From the NCBI GenBank assembly GCA_038049695.1, contig CP142451.1, positions 45,333,001 through 45,397,000 of the forward strand: 64,000 nucleotides of DNA. The letters run 5' to 3'. This stretch comes from Cinnamomum chago. Its lineage: Eukaryota > Streptophyta > Magnoliopsida > Laurales > Lauraceae. The notes below the pieces were generated by a model. It had not been told where the DNA came from and ran no database searches. It worked only from the letters and a program-made list of their open reading frames with translations. Positions 1 to 11,375 of the stretch are shown one piece after another (position 1 is the stretch's first letter; each line of letters opens with the position of its first letter). Made by a program: the position numbers and the translations under genes.

Positions 1-19
1 ACAAGTCCTACAAATTGAA

Positions 20-1681
20 ATGGACTACAGGGTCAAAAAATCAAATACTTCCTCAAAGGGAGAAAAGAAGAAAACTGAGGGATCAAGCATCGAATGCCTT
101 TTGGTTCAAAAAGCAGCAAGTGCAACAATTGCCTTTGATAAGGACGACCTCCTGGTAGGCGAGACAAAGCACAACCGACCCTTGTACTTCACAGGGTACG
201 TCAAAGAAATGACAATACACAGAATCCAGATTGACCTAGGTTCTGCACTCAACCTCATCTCTACTTCGGTACTCGAAGAGCTGGGCATCCCACCTAGCAA
301 GTTGAGTCACACGTCTATATCCATCTTTGGATACAATGGGAGCGCTCAAAGGCCTATCGGCAAAATCAGGTTCAAGTTGCAAATCGGTGACCTTATCTCT
401 GAAGTCACTATGTATGCAATAAGAACCCCTTCATGCTACAGCATCCTTCTTGGACGCCCCTAGATACACGAGAATGGTGTCGTCCCTTCAACTCTACATC
501 AGTGCATCAACTTCGTTGGCAACAACGGCTTAATACATCGAGTGTTTGCAGATAAAAAGCCCTTCAAAGGCAAACACGTTTATTTTGCAAATGCTCAGAT
601 GTATAAAGATGAAAAAGAAGAAAAGGAGGAAGAAATAGTACCCTCCGAAAATCTCCAGAAAGATAAGGGCAAGGCTCCTAAGCAATCATCGGAAGAAAAC
701 AAATCTTTCAGCAAATCCGAAGAGAGCATTCATTCTCCCTTCATTGCCTCTCTCAAATCTTCCAAGCCATTGGTAATCACCACCAAAGCAAAGATGACAA
801 AACAAAAGATTGGGGGCAAGTTCGTTGTCTTCTTCGTGTGTATTAAGCATGACACAGATTTGAATTCAGAGCCAGAAGATGACACATCATCAAGCCAAGC
901 TGATACTCACCAAGTTCAGCCCGCTCTCACTCCGTTGGAGACACCTGCTAACTTAGAAGACCCTACGTCTGCTTCCTTCGTTGTTCCGGCAACTTCGGCT
1001 GAAGAAAAGACGATCTTCTTCCACAGATCGGAAGCCTCTTCATCAAATTCTTTGCTTGAACCTTTCTAAAATGAAGGTATGCCTAAACTATTCTTGTATA
1101 GTCTAATGGCACAAGCTATCAGGAAGAAAATGGGCTATGATGCTCAGAATCCAATCGGTTTGGGAGGTGGCCGTGGTATTCTCACACCATTGGAACCCAC
1201 CCTGACTAAAAGTCAACTAGAGGATTGGAAACTCTATCGTCATATAGACAAGTCTTCATATGGGTTGGGGTATGATCCTGACACTCCCATGAGACAATTG
1301 ACACAAAGGCTGCAAAGTCTTTTTGCCTATCGAGCCTCAACATCTTGTGTCCATGAAGAGATTGATCTCCCTGGATATCTCTTTGAGAAGTCACCCGTCA
1401 AGGATCCAGGGAGCTCCTCCAATTGGTATGATTTCTCTAACGATGAAGAGGAATTGTCCGATGACACAGACGCGTGGTTTTCTGGGGCAGAAGAACCATC
1501 GTCTCCAAAAGAAGTACCCTACTTCGACCCAATTTCAATAGGTGATTGGGATCATCTCATTGCAAGTTTTGAGAATAGTACCGATCAAGAAGACCCATGG
1601 ACAAAAGCAAAGCCTTGGTCAGTAAATGCCTTTGGAACTCCAAAAGGTCTAGTTAAGTTGGAAGCCTCCGAAAACAATGTG
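20..1681 (+). pseudogene. Ty3/gypsy polyprotein fragment (protease + G-patch), broken
   Basis: One reading frame runs from the window edge into an LTR fragment, broken by an in-frame TAG at 461-463 and TAA at 1067-1069. The first segment carries a retropepsin-like motif, IDLGSALNLIS near residue 72, with the Asp-x-Gly expected of the catalytic aspartate, followed by a C-terminal ILLGRP that fits the flap/core end of the fold. A Lys/Glu-rich linker follows. After the second stop comes a G-patch-like stretch (KKMGYDAQNPIGLGGGRG), a combination known from some plant gypsy polyproteins. In the intact protein the protease would process the polyprotein and the G-patch would probably bind RNA. Reverse transcriptase and integrase are absent because the frame meets an LTR at 1682. 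The Met at 20 is only the first in the window, not a real start. The gypsy assignment is likely; the lineage is not determined. Confidence 0.75.
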
Positions 1682-1797
1682 TGTAAGATCCCAACCCGAG
1701 TGAACCCGATTAGTGTTAATTAAGTCGTGTGTTAGTCTTAAGCGTAATTAGTAGTCTTTGACTAAGTTGGGTTTGGAATAGCTTTTGATATAGTTTT
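1682..1797 (+). repeat. Truncated gypsy-like LTR start
   Basis: About 116 bp match the first part of the solo LTR that begins at 53218. Both start TGTAAGA and share a long near-identical run with GATTAGTGTTAATTAAG. The similarity stops at about 1797, where copia-1 leader sequence begins. There is no polypurine tract just before 1682, so this is probably a fragment joined to the gypsy coding region rather than that element's own 3' LTR. Confidence 0.7.
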
Positions 1798-1913
1798 AGC
1801 CAAACATGCACTAAAAACCATCCTAAAGGGCGCCACCATGCCCTTAATAAATCTAGGATAGATATCCACACAACATGGGATCATGATTAATCATGGTGTG
1901 GCTCTGATACCAT
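1798..1913 (-). mobile_element. Copia-1 copy B: leader end and primer-binding site
   Basis: This resembles 19982-20074, the leader end of copy A. Both have the CTAAAGGGCGCCACCATGCC block. At 1901-1912 the minus strand reads TGGTATCAGAGC, the standard plant primer-binding site complementary to initiator tRNA-Met. The site abuts the LTR at 1914, so copy B lies on the minus strand and its internal region would extend leftward. All but about 115 bp is lost at the junction near 1797 or lies outside the window. Confidence 0.8.
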
Positions 1914-2889
1914 TGAAAGAAAGTGTGATTCAAATCTGAGCTCTTAAGAACAAAAGAGATCTATGGCTGGAATTTGCAAAATTTCTAACTTGGTATGATC
2001 TGGACTGCTGAAACCAGCCATGTAAATCACACAAAACCACCGTGAAATCATGATCAACTTGTGTGTATTCAAAGAAGATACAATGGAGAAGATATACCTG
2101 ATGTTCTTGGGTTGAAAAACCTCTGGAATCTGAACTAGAAGATCAGATCTGTAGGCATCAACTTTCAGCACACCTTGCTGGAATTTCTGCAGCAGGTTTC
2201 TCTTCTAGTCTTCTCCTCTATTCCTCTTTCTCCAAATCTGATTGGCTAGTGTTGGTGGGAACTTACTAGGTTTCTCTCTTATTGTTTTTCCTTGATCTTA
2301 TGCAAAAAGATCAGATCTGATGTGGTCTTTCTTCAAGAAGAGAATGTGCAATCAGCCAGGATTTTTTCTTGTGCAAAGGACGTCCAAAGGGGGCTGGACG
2401 TTTTCTATGGGAGGCTCCTCTCTATGTTTCCAAACCCTTGCACGCCCAAGAGAGGATTTCTCTCCCTCTTTCTTTTTCTATCTGTTACACGCCCAAGGGA
2501 GGGGAGAACCATATATATAAAGGAATTCCTATTGAAGAAGTATCCTTAAAGAATTTGGAAACCATGAGGAGCTTACCAAAAATAAACCAATACTACAATG
2601 GACGTCCAACACTCCTAATTTTTAGTTTCCAAAGTTAATTAGGAAACTTCAATCTTTAGGAAAACTTGCACAAAAAGAAAATCAGCCTTCCAAGTGATAG
2701 GACCTACACAATCTTGGGACCCACACATTAGGGACCACATTGGCTAGCCCACACACACTATGGCTCATGCATCAATAATTTATCTAGAGTGGTAATTCAT
2801 GTATGCCATCATGGGCCTATTTGAATTTACACTCAAAATTATTTATCCACATTATTAAACAATTTAGGAAACCTTGCCAATCTAGGAAA
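1914..2889 (-). repeat. Copia-1 copy B 5' LTR, left half
   Basis: The left end TGAAAG sits one base from the primer-binding site. The segment ends in GGAAA (2885-2889), the target duplication of copy A, and B's LTR resumes at 22086 beyond A. It is homologous to A's LTR half at 2890-3851 but clearly diverged from it. It holds two perfect TGGACGTCCA-type palindromes (around 2388 and 2599). On the minus strand there is a TATA-like sequence at about 2510-2523, with a CTTGGGCGTG box just downstream. Confidence 0.8.
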
Positions 2890-3851
2890 TGAAAGTTAAT
2901 GCATTACAGATCTGAAATCATATCCAAGGGGACGTCCATGGCTGATCTAGTTTTAAAACTTAAAACTAAACTGATTTTCCAGCCATGAATCATGCATAAA
3001 ACTCCATGAAATCATTATCAACATGTGTCTAAATAAAAGGAGATGATAGAGGACTATTACCTTGATGATTTGAGTGCCTCTAAACTCCGAAAAGAAAGAC
3101 TTCAAAGGTCTGAAACCAGCCTGCAACCAGCAATACAGGTGCAGGAATTTGTTGCAGAATTTTTCTCCTTTTGATCTTCTCTCCTATTCCACTTCCCAAT
3201 CTAATTGGTCTTGATGGTGGGATCAAACTATGGAATCCTAAGAAGGGTTTTCTGAACTTCTCTTTGTGGAAACAACCCAGGACCTGATATCCTCTCCTAT
3301 GAAGAAGAAGAGGGCAGCAATGGGTTGGGCGTGAGTGTGCTTCACCCTTGCTCTTGGGCGGCCAATGGAACCTTGTGGTGATTCACGCCCCTAGGGTTTT
3401 TATTCCCCTTGATTTCTGATGTGTTGCACGCCCAAGGGGTCTCCCATATATTTATAATGATTAGATTCCTCTTTGGGAATCCTAATTCCAATAGGAATGT
3501 CAATCCCTAAAAAGAATAGCAACCAGCACTTTAGTTGTGCAACACTTACTAATTAAAGACACTAAAATTAGTAAGCATTAATCAATGGAATTCCTACCCA
3601 AAGAGGAGTCTTTCCTTCCAAGTAAAGATACCTAATCAAACTTGGAAACCTCACACAAGGGGCTCCACTTATGGCTGGCCCACAAGATAGCTAAACACAC
3701 CATGGCCCACTAGTCAATAATTTAGCTAGAGTTAAATTCATGTATGCCATCAAGAGCCTATTAGAATTTAAACTCAAAATTATTCTTCCACAAAATTAAT
3801 TCAACCACATATTATCTAATTAAATTAGGAAACCATGCCAATATAGGAAAG
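2890..3851 (-). repeat. Copy A 3' LTR, left half
   Basis: Nearly identical to 20075-21036 of the 5' LTR. Only scattered substitutions are visible, for example in the CTCTAAACT region near 3090. The half ends at ...GGAAAG, where the SIRE-like element entered. On the minus strand a TATA-like sequence lies at about 3444-3459, with CCCCTTGGGCGTGC (3427-3440) directly downstream. Confidence 0.9.
3427..3459 (-). promoter_or_regulatory. Probable copia-1 LTR core promoter (TATA + CTTGGGCGTGC)
   Basis: On the minus strand ATTATAAATATATGG is followed within about 10 bases by CCCCTTGGGCGTGC. The same arrangement occurs in the other LTR (about 20612-20645) and, diverged, in copy B (2489-2523). TATA function is inferred from sequence only. 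The downstream box overlaps where transcription would be expected to start. Confidence 0.5.
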
Positions 3852-4245
3852 TGTTAGGAATTTTCTAGATTGCAATTTGATGGATGCATTATCATTCAAA
3901 GCATCATTTGATTTACACACTTGCATTGGTTTTAAATAAACTTGAAATCTTGTTTTATTCATGCATTGCTTTTAAGATTTGTAAAAGTATTGATTTATGC
4001 ATGATTTGTTTTTTCATCTTGGATGCATTTGATTTAGAAAAGAGTTTTCAAGAAATCAAGCAAGCCTTTGTTTTAAAAGTTTTGAATCTTTTTAGGCTTT
4101 TTATGTCATGTTTTAAAATCCATTAGAATCTTTAAAACATGTTTTCCAAGCTTGATTTAGTGGCCAAAAGGTCCCCCAAAGAAATAACTTTGAAATGACA
4201 AAAGTTGGATTTTTTGTCAAAAGGGGGGTTGTCCCGGCAGTGTCG

Positions 4246-4377
4246 TCGGTCGACCGAGAGGCAGGTCTCGGTCGACCGAGACAACTGCAGGCAAAAATTG
4301 CCTGGGAGCACCAACGGTCAGAAATATGACCGTTGTGTGTTCTCGGTCGACCGAGGCCTGTTTCTCGGTCGACCGAG
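4246..4377 (+). repeat. Four CTCGGTCGACCGAG palindromes in the U3 region
   Basis: Perfect or near-perfect 10-14-base palindromes lie at 4246-4258, 4267-4280, 4342-4355 and 4364-4377. Between them is another inverted repeat, CAACGGTCA...TGACCGTTG (about 4312-4335). The last ends about 23 bases upstream of the TATA-like box. The 3' LTR has the same set at 9555-9686. Confidence 0.9.
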
Positions 4378-4400
4378 AACTAGCCGTTGGCCACTTTTTC

Positions 4401-4408
4401 CTATAAAT
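4401..4408 (+). promoter_or_regulatory. Probable LTR TATA box
   Basis: CTATAAAT follows the palindrome cluster after CTAGCCGTTGGCC. The same relation (palindromes, AACGGCTAG, then TATA) appears on the minus strand of the solo LTR at 13871-13914, which supports it as a conserved promoter. The copy in the 3' LTR is at 9710-9717. Confidence 0.55.
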
Positions 4409-6063
4409 ATGAGTTCTTTCCCTTGCCAAAAGTTGGGAATTTTTAACCCCTCCTTGAGAGGATTTGAGGCATATCAAAAGGGAAAAGAACCAAGGGATGA
4501 AGGGGAAGATTAGGAAAGCTAAAGCTTGGATTAATGAAGTTAAACCACCAAGTAGGCTCTTCCTTTCTTAATCATATGTTTGCATGCTTTTGTTTTATTT
4601 TTGGTAAATCATTTCTAGCATGTTAAACTATGTTTGTGTTGTGTCCTTAATATATTTTATGTTTTGAGTTGATTTATTGTTTTGGATACAACATCACATG
4701 ATTCAATCCAAGTAGTACTTAACTTTGGTAAATCTAAGTAGATCATGTTAATGAAAGAACTTTGGTAAATCATATGTAACATGATCCATATACTTGGTTG
4801 AATCTTTGATTGTTGTTTTCCATCATAAGAACATCTCTCTCAAAACTAACTTATGTTTTGGATTCAACTTCTTTACAAATCATATGTTTTCATGTTTTGT
4901 TTTATCATTGGTAAATCTTTGTAACATGTTAATATATGATATGTTGTATCCTTAGCATATTCTATATTTTGAATAGATCTATTGTTTTGGATACATCACC
5001 ATTGATTCATCAAAGTAGTACTTTATTGGTAAATCTAAGTAGATCATGTTAATGAAAGATGTAACATGATTCATATACTTTGTTGAATCTTTGGGTGTTG
5101 TTTTTTCCATCATAAGAAAATCTCCTTCAAATGTATCTTATGTTTTGGATTCAACATCATTACAAATCATATGTGTATTATTGTTTTAATGCTTCACAAC
5201 TTGCCTTACTTTGATTGGTAAATCATTTTCAAGTTGTCCTTATAATTACATATGATTTGTCCCCTCTTTTCAATCAAATCTATTTTTATGTTTTGAGCTT
5301 CATTGATGATTTGATTGACATCCCTATGCATCACATGTTTAGAGCTAATCCATTACATACAACTTGTGTAACTTTGATATCATTAACAAGTTGTTACTTT
5401 TAACATGTGATTGCATTACTTCCTCAATCATAAATGTTTTTGAGCTAAAACTTTCAAAAGCCTTAGGCATACATTTATGAGCTTTCATTTTCTAAATGAT
5501 TGAGGACCACACACACACACTTCATATGTTTTCATCTTTGCATCCATAGTGTGAGTGTGTAGTTGTTATTCACTTCCATATCCGCCTATTTAAGAGGCAA
5601 TGTAATGAGCTTAATTGAATCTCCATCAAGTGTATGATAGACACTAATTAGAGAGATAACCAACCTTGTGGTTGAAGAGGTTATTGCTTAGCCTATAAAA
5701 GCATAATGTATAGGTTGATGTTAAGCCTTGAAAAACATCATTGTAAGGTTATTGCTTAGCCTTGGAAAGCATATTGTAAAGGTTATTGCTTAGCCTATTG
5801 AAAAGCATAAATAGTGGAAATCCGGTGGGGTGTTGGATCACAAGCCGGTAGTGGATGTAGGCATTGAGGCCGAACCACTATAAATACTTGTGTGATGGTG
5901 CTTGCTTTGTGGTGATTGTTTTTATTAGCTTCCGCATATTGTTTGATAATCATCACTTATGACTAGTTTGTTTTAAAGAAGTTAAAATTGTTAAAATTGG
6001 TCATAAAAGAAGCTCACCCTATTCACCCCCCCTCTAGGGTTCGGATCCCCATGGACTTACAAG

Positions 6064-6074
6064 TGGTATCAGAG
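6064..6074 (+). other. Primer-binding site (initiator tRNA-Met)
   Basis: TGGTATCAGAG lies two bases after the 5' LTR end at 6061. It is complementary to the 3' end of plant initiator tRNA-Met, which primes minus-strand DNA synthesis. The match weakens after 11 bases (AGGG instead of CC). Confidence 0.85.
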
Positions 6075-6228
6075 AGGGTTACTCCTTTTTAGGGCTTAAC
6101 AACCCGGAGTTGATCCTTGCTAGATTTGAACCCTAGTGTTGTGTTTATTGCATATCTTTTTAAAAGATTTCCACTATGTTTGAAAATGATATTTCCCTAG
6201 CCTCTTTGCACCACTCTAAGACTTTTCT

Positions 6229-8550
6229 AAGTTATATCTTCTAGAGTTGGTGAGTCCTAATAGTGATCTCTCAAGGACACCTTTTCAAGACCTTAGGTGT
6301 ATTTTCAAAGGTAGACTATTTGAGTAACCTTAAGGCCTTGATACCCCTAGACCAACCTATGCTTTTTAGTTATATCTATTTGTTGGTCATAGTACATTTG
6401 CATTTTGTTTCCTTATAGTCACATCTTTTAAAATGCAATGTTTCTTTGTGATCATTTGATTTTGTCTTCATGAACTTTTTAAGTTATATCTCATGGTTTT
6501 CAAAATCCTTTGATTGCAATACTTTCATGATGGATTTGCATTTTGATCATATAGTTATATCTCTTGTAGTGCATATCTATTCATGATCAATTGATTGTGA
6601 TTACAAATGCTTTCATAGCTAGTTTTTCATGATCAATTGATGTTGGAAAATCATTTGATGTTTGTCATAGTTAGATCCTTTTTGGAAATCAAATGATTTG
6701 AAGCAACCTTAGTTTTCCATTGATTTACAAGTGGATATGGAAAATTTGTAAGTGTCTATTGTTTTTACAAATTGAAAACTTTACAATAGTACACTTCTTG
6801 TTTTTCAAAATCACTTGCTCTTAATTCTATAAATGATTCTTTCATAAATTGAAGTGATTTGAGAAACTTTGGAAAATGTTCTATGCTTTATTGGTTGTAT
6901 TTATTGAAGCATTTTCCTTGAATTTATTTCCTTGTGCCTAATTATGATTGTATCATTTGAAAGGAAATATTTTTTTTCAAACAATTTGCATCTTTGCTCT
7001 TTGAGTTACATTCTTTATGCAAATTGATTTTGTTGTCTTACATTGCTTGGTTGGATATGGTTTCATTGATTTGCATGTTTGTGCCTAACTTGGTATATTC
7101 TCATTAATGCATTTTGATGATTGGTTATGTGCTTTATAGTAAAATCTTTTGTTTTATTTTCATTTGAGCCTAATAAGTACATTTGTGATTTAATGTGCTA
7201 AGTTCATTTGGTATAGACCTCATATCCTTTTTCATTGCATTGTAAGCTTAGTACATTTGCTAAGAGTGGAGATGTTACATGATAGCTTAATGGATCATTT
7301 TAGATGAATTGGAATTAAACCATTATTCTTAATAGGTATATCCATTTATGTGGTCCATCTTCATCTTTATGTGATCCATGATGTCTCTCTCACTTCATAC
7401 CTTCTTGTGCTTTCTAAAGTTATATTCTTTATTGATGATTGGTATGAGTTAGATCTTGAGTGTTGATAGATCCTCTCTATGCAAATGTCAAATTGTTCTA
7501 TGTATGGTTGTGGTATTTATTCTATTTGTAGAAACCATACTAGAACTCAAATCCATCCTCTATGCCATTCTAGTCATATCTTTTTGGATGGTTATGATGT
7601 TGATTCATGCGTATTTTCTAAGTGATTTCATTCTTATACATGTTTCAACTTCATAGTAGTGTTCTTGATCATATGAAACTCTTTGAAATCTATTCCTCAT
7701 ATTTCTATATGTTTGATGGATATCTTAGATGTTGAATTCATATGATTTTGACACCTTGAAAATTGCATGCATTTCAAAGTTATATTTTTTTTGCATTGCA
7801 ATTTACCTTGTTCATCACTATGCTCAATAGTTATATCTTTAAAAGTGATGAATATGCATTTATGATGCTTGATGGAATTTTGTCACATTCTTGCTCTTTA
7901 TCATGTTATCAAATTCAATTGGATTCAATTGGTATAATGATTGATTGATTTGATTTCTTGTGAATGTGATAAACCTTGTGTGCATTGGATTGAACTTGAT
8001 AAGTAATATGGTTGTTCCATGTCACACACCATTAGCATCATTATGCTCATGTTGCCACCTCTCTTTGCTCATATAGGTATATCTCATGACCACCATGTTT
8101 ATGTGTTCATAATATTGGTTGGTTATTAGTTGAGGTTGGCTTCATGTTTGAATTTCATTTCACTCTTTCATGCACCTTAATAAGTCATATTTATTGATTG
8201 AATGAAATGATTTTCAAAATCTTACATAGCATATGATTTTCATAAGTAATATTGATTGATGCTATGTTTGAGTAAACCCCATATCATGGATAGCTCTAAT
8301 TTGGATTTTTCCTAATAGGTATATTTTTAAATCCATTTTAGAGTGATTGATTTAAATAGTCTTATCCTAAATCTCAATTGGTATTCTTTGTCTTTCCAAT
8401 TGATATCCATGATGGCTTTTCCCATAGACCTTGCTTTCTTTTGGCAATTTGATCATATGAGCTTGATAGTTAAATGAATCTAATCCTTTCTTTGAAGTTG
8501 ACCCTCACTTGGTTAAACCATCTTCTTCTTGTACCTAATAGTTAAATCTT
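6229..8550 (+). repeat. Dispersed TAGTTATATCT-like motif
   Basis: Strong copies are at 6229, 6367, 6481, 6552, 7571, 7828 and 8074; weaker ones include 6415, 6668, 7003, 7136, 7333, 7417, 7446, 7777, 8182, 8241, 8316 and 8539. The variable sites are the base after TAG (T or G) and the third triplet (TAT, CAT, AGA, AAA). Spacing is irregular, tens to a few hundred bases. All copies are on the element's sense strand. Confidence 0.7.
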
Positions 8551-8581
8551 TGTCAAAATTTTGACAAAAGAAGAGAATGGA

Positions 8582-9160
8582 TTGAGGGGGAGTGTAAACC
8601 TTCATAGGAAGTATTAGTTGTGATCAAATTGACCCTAGGATTGCCTTTGAACCCTTAGAGACTACTACCTCACATGATAGCCTGTTATGTATTTCATTTT
8701 CGATTTCATTTGTTAACAGGTGCTACTAATGGTATTTTCCTTGTTTCATGTGTGTAGGTACCTTTGCAATTTAATGGCAAAGGGGGAGAAATTATGCAAG
8801 TTCTCAAAAGGGTGAAGAGAAAGTCCAAGCTTCCAAAGGGGAGAGTTATGTATGATCTTCTACAAAGGGAGAGAATGCATACCTTGCCAAAGGGAGAAAG
8901 AGGCATGGTCAAAGGGGGAGAGCTAATAGAAGAAAGAAGCTTGGAGCTAAAGAAGATGCTTGGATAAAGAAAGAAAGAAGGAAGAAAGCTTGAAGGTTGA
9001 TCAAGCTCCAAGCATCATGAAGATTGAAGTCCAAGAGCCCAAGCTATGAGAAGAAGCATCCAAGAAGATTTCAAGCCTTGTCCAGCTGAGGGGGAGCTGA
9101 AGACTAAGTGTGTATTGTCAGTGGTGAGTGTGTTTGCCATCAAATTGCAAAGGGGGAGAT
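8582..9160 (+). repeat. Repeated polypurine tracts before the 3' LTR
   Basis: AAAGGGGGAGA-like purine runs occur near 8584, 8774, 8837, 8866, 8888, 8914, 9088 and 9149. The last (AAAGGGGGAGAT, 9149-9160) touches the LTR and is the presumed plus-strand primer. Multiple polypurine tracts are a known trait of SIRE-type copia elements. Confidence 0.8.
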
Positions 9161-11370
9161 TGTTAGGAATTTTCTAGATTGCAATTTGATGGATGCATTA
9201 TCATTCAAAGCATCATTTGATTTACACACTTGCATTGGTTTTAAATAAACTTGAAATCTTGTTTTATTCATGCATTGCTTTTAAGATTTGTAAAAGTATT
9301 GATTTATGCATGATTTGTTTTTTCATCTTGGATGCATTTGATTTAGAAAAGAGTTTTCAAGAAATCAAGCAAGCCTTTGTTTTAAAAGTTTTGAATCTTT
9401 TTAGGCTTTTTATGTCATGTTTTAAAATCCATTAGAATCTTTAAAACATGTTTTCCAAGCTTGATTTAGTGGCCAAAAGGTCCCCCAAAGAAATAACTTT
9501 GAAATGACAAAAGTTGGATTTTTTGTCAAAAGGGGGGTTGTCCCGGCAGTGTCGTCGGTCGACCGAGAGGCAGGTCTCGGTCGACCGAGACAACTGCAGG
9601 CAAAAATTGCCTGGGAGCACCAACGGTCAGAAATATGACCGTTGTGTGTTCTCGGTCGACCGAGGCCTGTTTCTCGGTCGACCGAGAACTAGCCGTTGGC
9701 CACTTTTTCCTATAAATATGAGTTCTTTCCCTTGCCAAAAGTTGGGAATTTTTAACCCCTCCTTGAGAGGATTTGAGGCATATCAAAAGGGAAAAGAACC
9801 AAGGGATGAAGGGGAAGATTAGGAAAGCTAAAGCTTGGATTAATGAAGTTAAACCACCAAGTAGGCTCTTCCTTTCTTAATCATATGTTTGCATGCTTTT
9901 GTTTTATTTTTGGTAAATCATTTCTAGCATGTTAAACTATGTTTGTGTTGTGTCCTTAACATATTTTATGTTTTGAGTTGATTTATTGTTTTGGATACAA
10001 CATCACATGATTCAATCCAAGTAGTACTTAACTTTGGTAAATCTAAGTAGATCATGTTAATGAAAGAACTTTGGTAAATCATATGTAACATGATCCATAT
10101 ACTTGGTTGAATCTTTGATTGTTGTTTTCCATCATAAGAACATCTCTCTCAAAACTAACTTATGTTTTGGATTCAACTTCTTTACAAATCATATGTTTTC
10201 ATGTTTTGTTTTATCATTGGTAAATCTTTGTAACATGTTAATATATGATATGTTGTATCCTTAGCATATTCTATATTTTGAATAGATCTATTGTTTTGGA
10301 TACATCACCATTGATTCATCAAAGTAGTACTTTATTGGTAAATCTAAGTAGATCATGTTAATGAAAGATGTAACATGATTCATATACTTTGTTGAATCTT
10401 TGGGTGTTGTTTTTTCCATCATAAGAAAATCTCCTTCAAATGTATCTTATGTTTTGGATTCAACATCATTACAAATCATATGTGTATTATTGTTTTAATG
10501 CTTCACAACTTGCCTTACTTTGATTGGTAAATCATTTTCAAGTTGTCCTTATAATTACATATGATTTGTCCCCTCTTTTCAATCAAATCTATTTTTATGT
10601 TTTGAGCTTCATTGATGATTTGATTGACATCCCTATGCATCACATGTTTAGAGCTAATCCATTACATACAACTTGTGTAACTTTGATATCATTAACAAGT
10701 TGTTACTTTTAACATGTGATTGCATTACTTCCTCAATCATAAATGTTTTTGAGCTAAAACTTTCAAAAGCCTTAGGCATACATTTATGAGCTTTCATTTT
10801 CTAAATGATTGAGGACCACACACACACACTTCATATGTTTTCATCTTTGCATCCATAGTGTGAGTGTGTAGTTGTTATTCACTTCCATATCCGCCTATTT
10901 AAGAGGCAATGTAATGAGCTTAATTGAATCTCCATCAAGTGTATGATAGACACTAATTAGAGAGATAACCAACCTTGTGGTTGAAGAGGTTATTGCTTAG
11001 CCTATAAAAGCATAATGTATAGGTTGATGTTAAGCCTTGAAAAACATCATTGTAAGGTTATTGCTTAGCCTTGGAAAGCATATTGTAAAGGTTATTGCTT
11101 AGCCTATTGAAAAGCATAAATAGTGGAAATCCGGTGGGGTGTTGGATCACAAGCCGGTAGTGGATGTAGGCATTGAGGCCGAACCACTATAAATACTTGT
11201 GTGATGGTGCTTGCTTTGTGGTGATTGTTTTTATTAGCTTCCGCATATTGTTTGATAATCATCACTTATGACTAGTTTGTTTTAAAGAAGTTAAAATTGT
11301 TAAAATTGGTCATAAAAGAAGCTCACCCTATTCACCCCCCCTCTAGGGTTCGGATCCCCATGGACTTACA
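9161..11370 (+). repeat. SIRE-like element 3' LTR
   Basis: Same length and content as the 5' LTR, offset by 5309 bases. The one difference noticed is C at 9960 where the 5' LTR has T at 4651. It is followed by the GAAAG duplication at 11371-11375 and then the rest of copy A's LTR. Confidence 0.93.
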
Positions 11371-11375
11371 GAAAG

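Larger units (their letters stand above)
3852..6061 (+). repeat. SIRE-like element 5' LTR
   Basis: Begins TGTTAGGAATTTTC and ends GGACTTACA. From the left it contains a cluster of four GGTCGACC palindromes (4246-4377), a TATA-like CTATAAAT at 4401-4408, and two and a half degenerate copies of a ~300-bp direct repeat (about 4573-5260, each with TTGGTAAATC motifs). Near the end are three short repeats around GTTATTGCTTAGCCT (5689-5812) and the conserved SIRE block GGCATTGAGGCCGAACCAC (near 5859). A short AC microsatellite lies near 5510. Confidence 0.93.
6062..9160 (+). mobile_element. SIRE-like element internal region, non-coding
   Basis: About 3.1 kb of AT-rich sequence with no protein homology I can recognise; the longest open frames are about 100 codons and unconvincing. 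It begins with the primer-binding site (6064-6074). Its most striking content is a recurring motif resembling TAGTTATATCT, about 20 exact or degenerate copies between 6229 and 8550. At the right end lie several AAAGGGGGAGA tracts. It looks like a deleted or replaced gag-pol interval retained as spacer. Confidence 0.8.
3852..11370 (+). mobile_element. Non-autonomous SIRE/Maximus-like LTR retrotransposon
   Basis: Two LTRs of exactly 2210 bp (3852-6061 and 9161-11370) flank a 3099-bp internal region. GAAAG duplications lie at 3847-3851 and 11371-11375. LTRs run TG to CA. The primer-binding site TGGTATCAGAG is at 6064-6074 and the polypurine tract AAAGGGGGAGAT abuts the 3' LTR. I noticed a single difference between the LTRs (T at 4651, C at 9960), so the insertion is very recent. 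No internal reading frame encodes a retroelement protein, so Gag and Pol must have come from an autonomous relative. The LTR end (CTATTCACCCCCCC) and the many purine tracts are typical of the SIRE lineage of Ty1/copia. The lineage is inferred from these cis features only. Confidence 0.9.

Noticed and set aside
4205-4513. Frames across the palindrome cluster on both strands (also 9514-9822)
   Set aside because: Self-complementary sequence is open on both strands by symmetry. No start context or homology.
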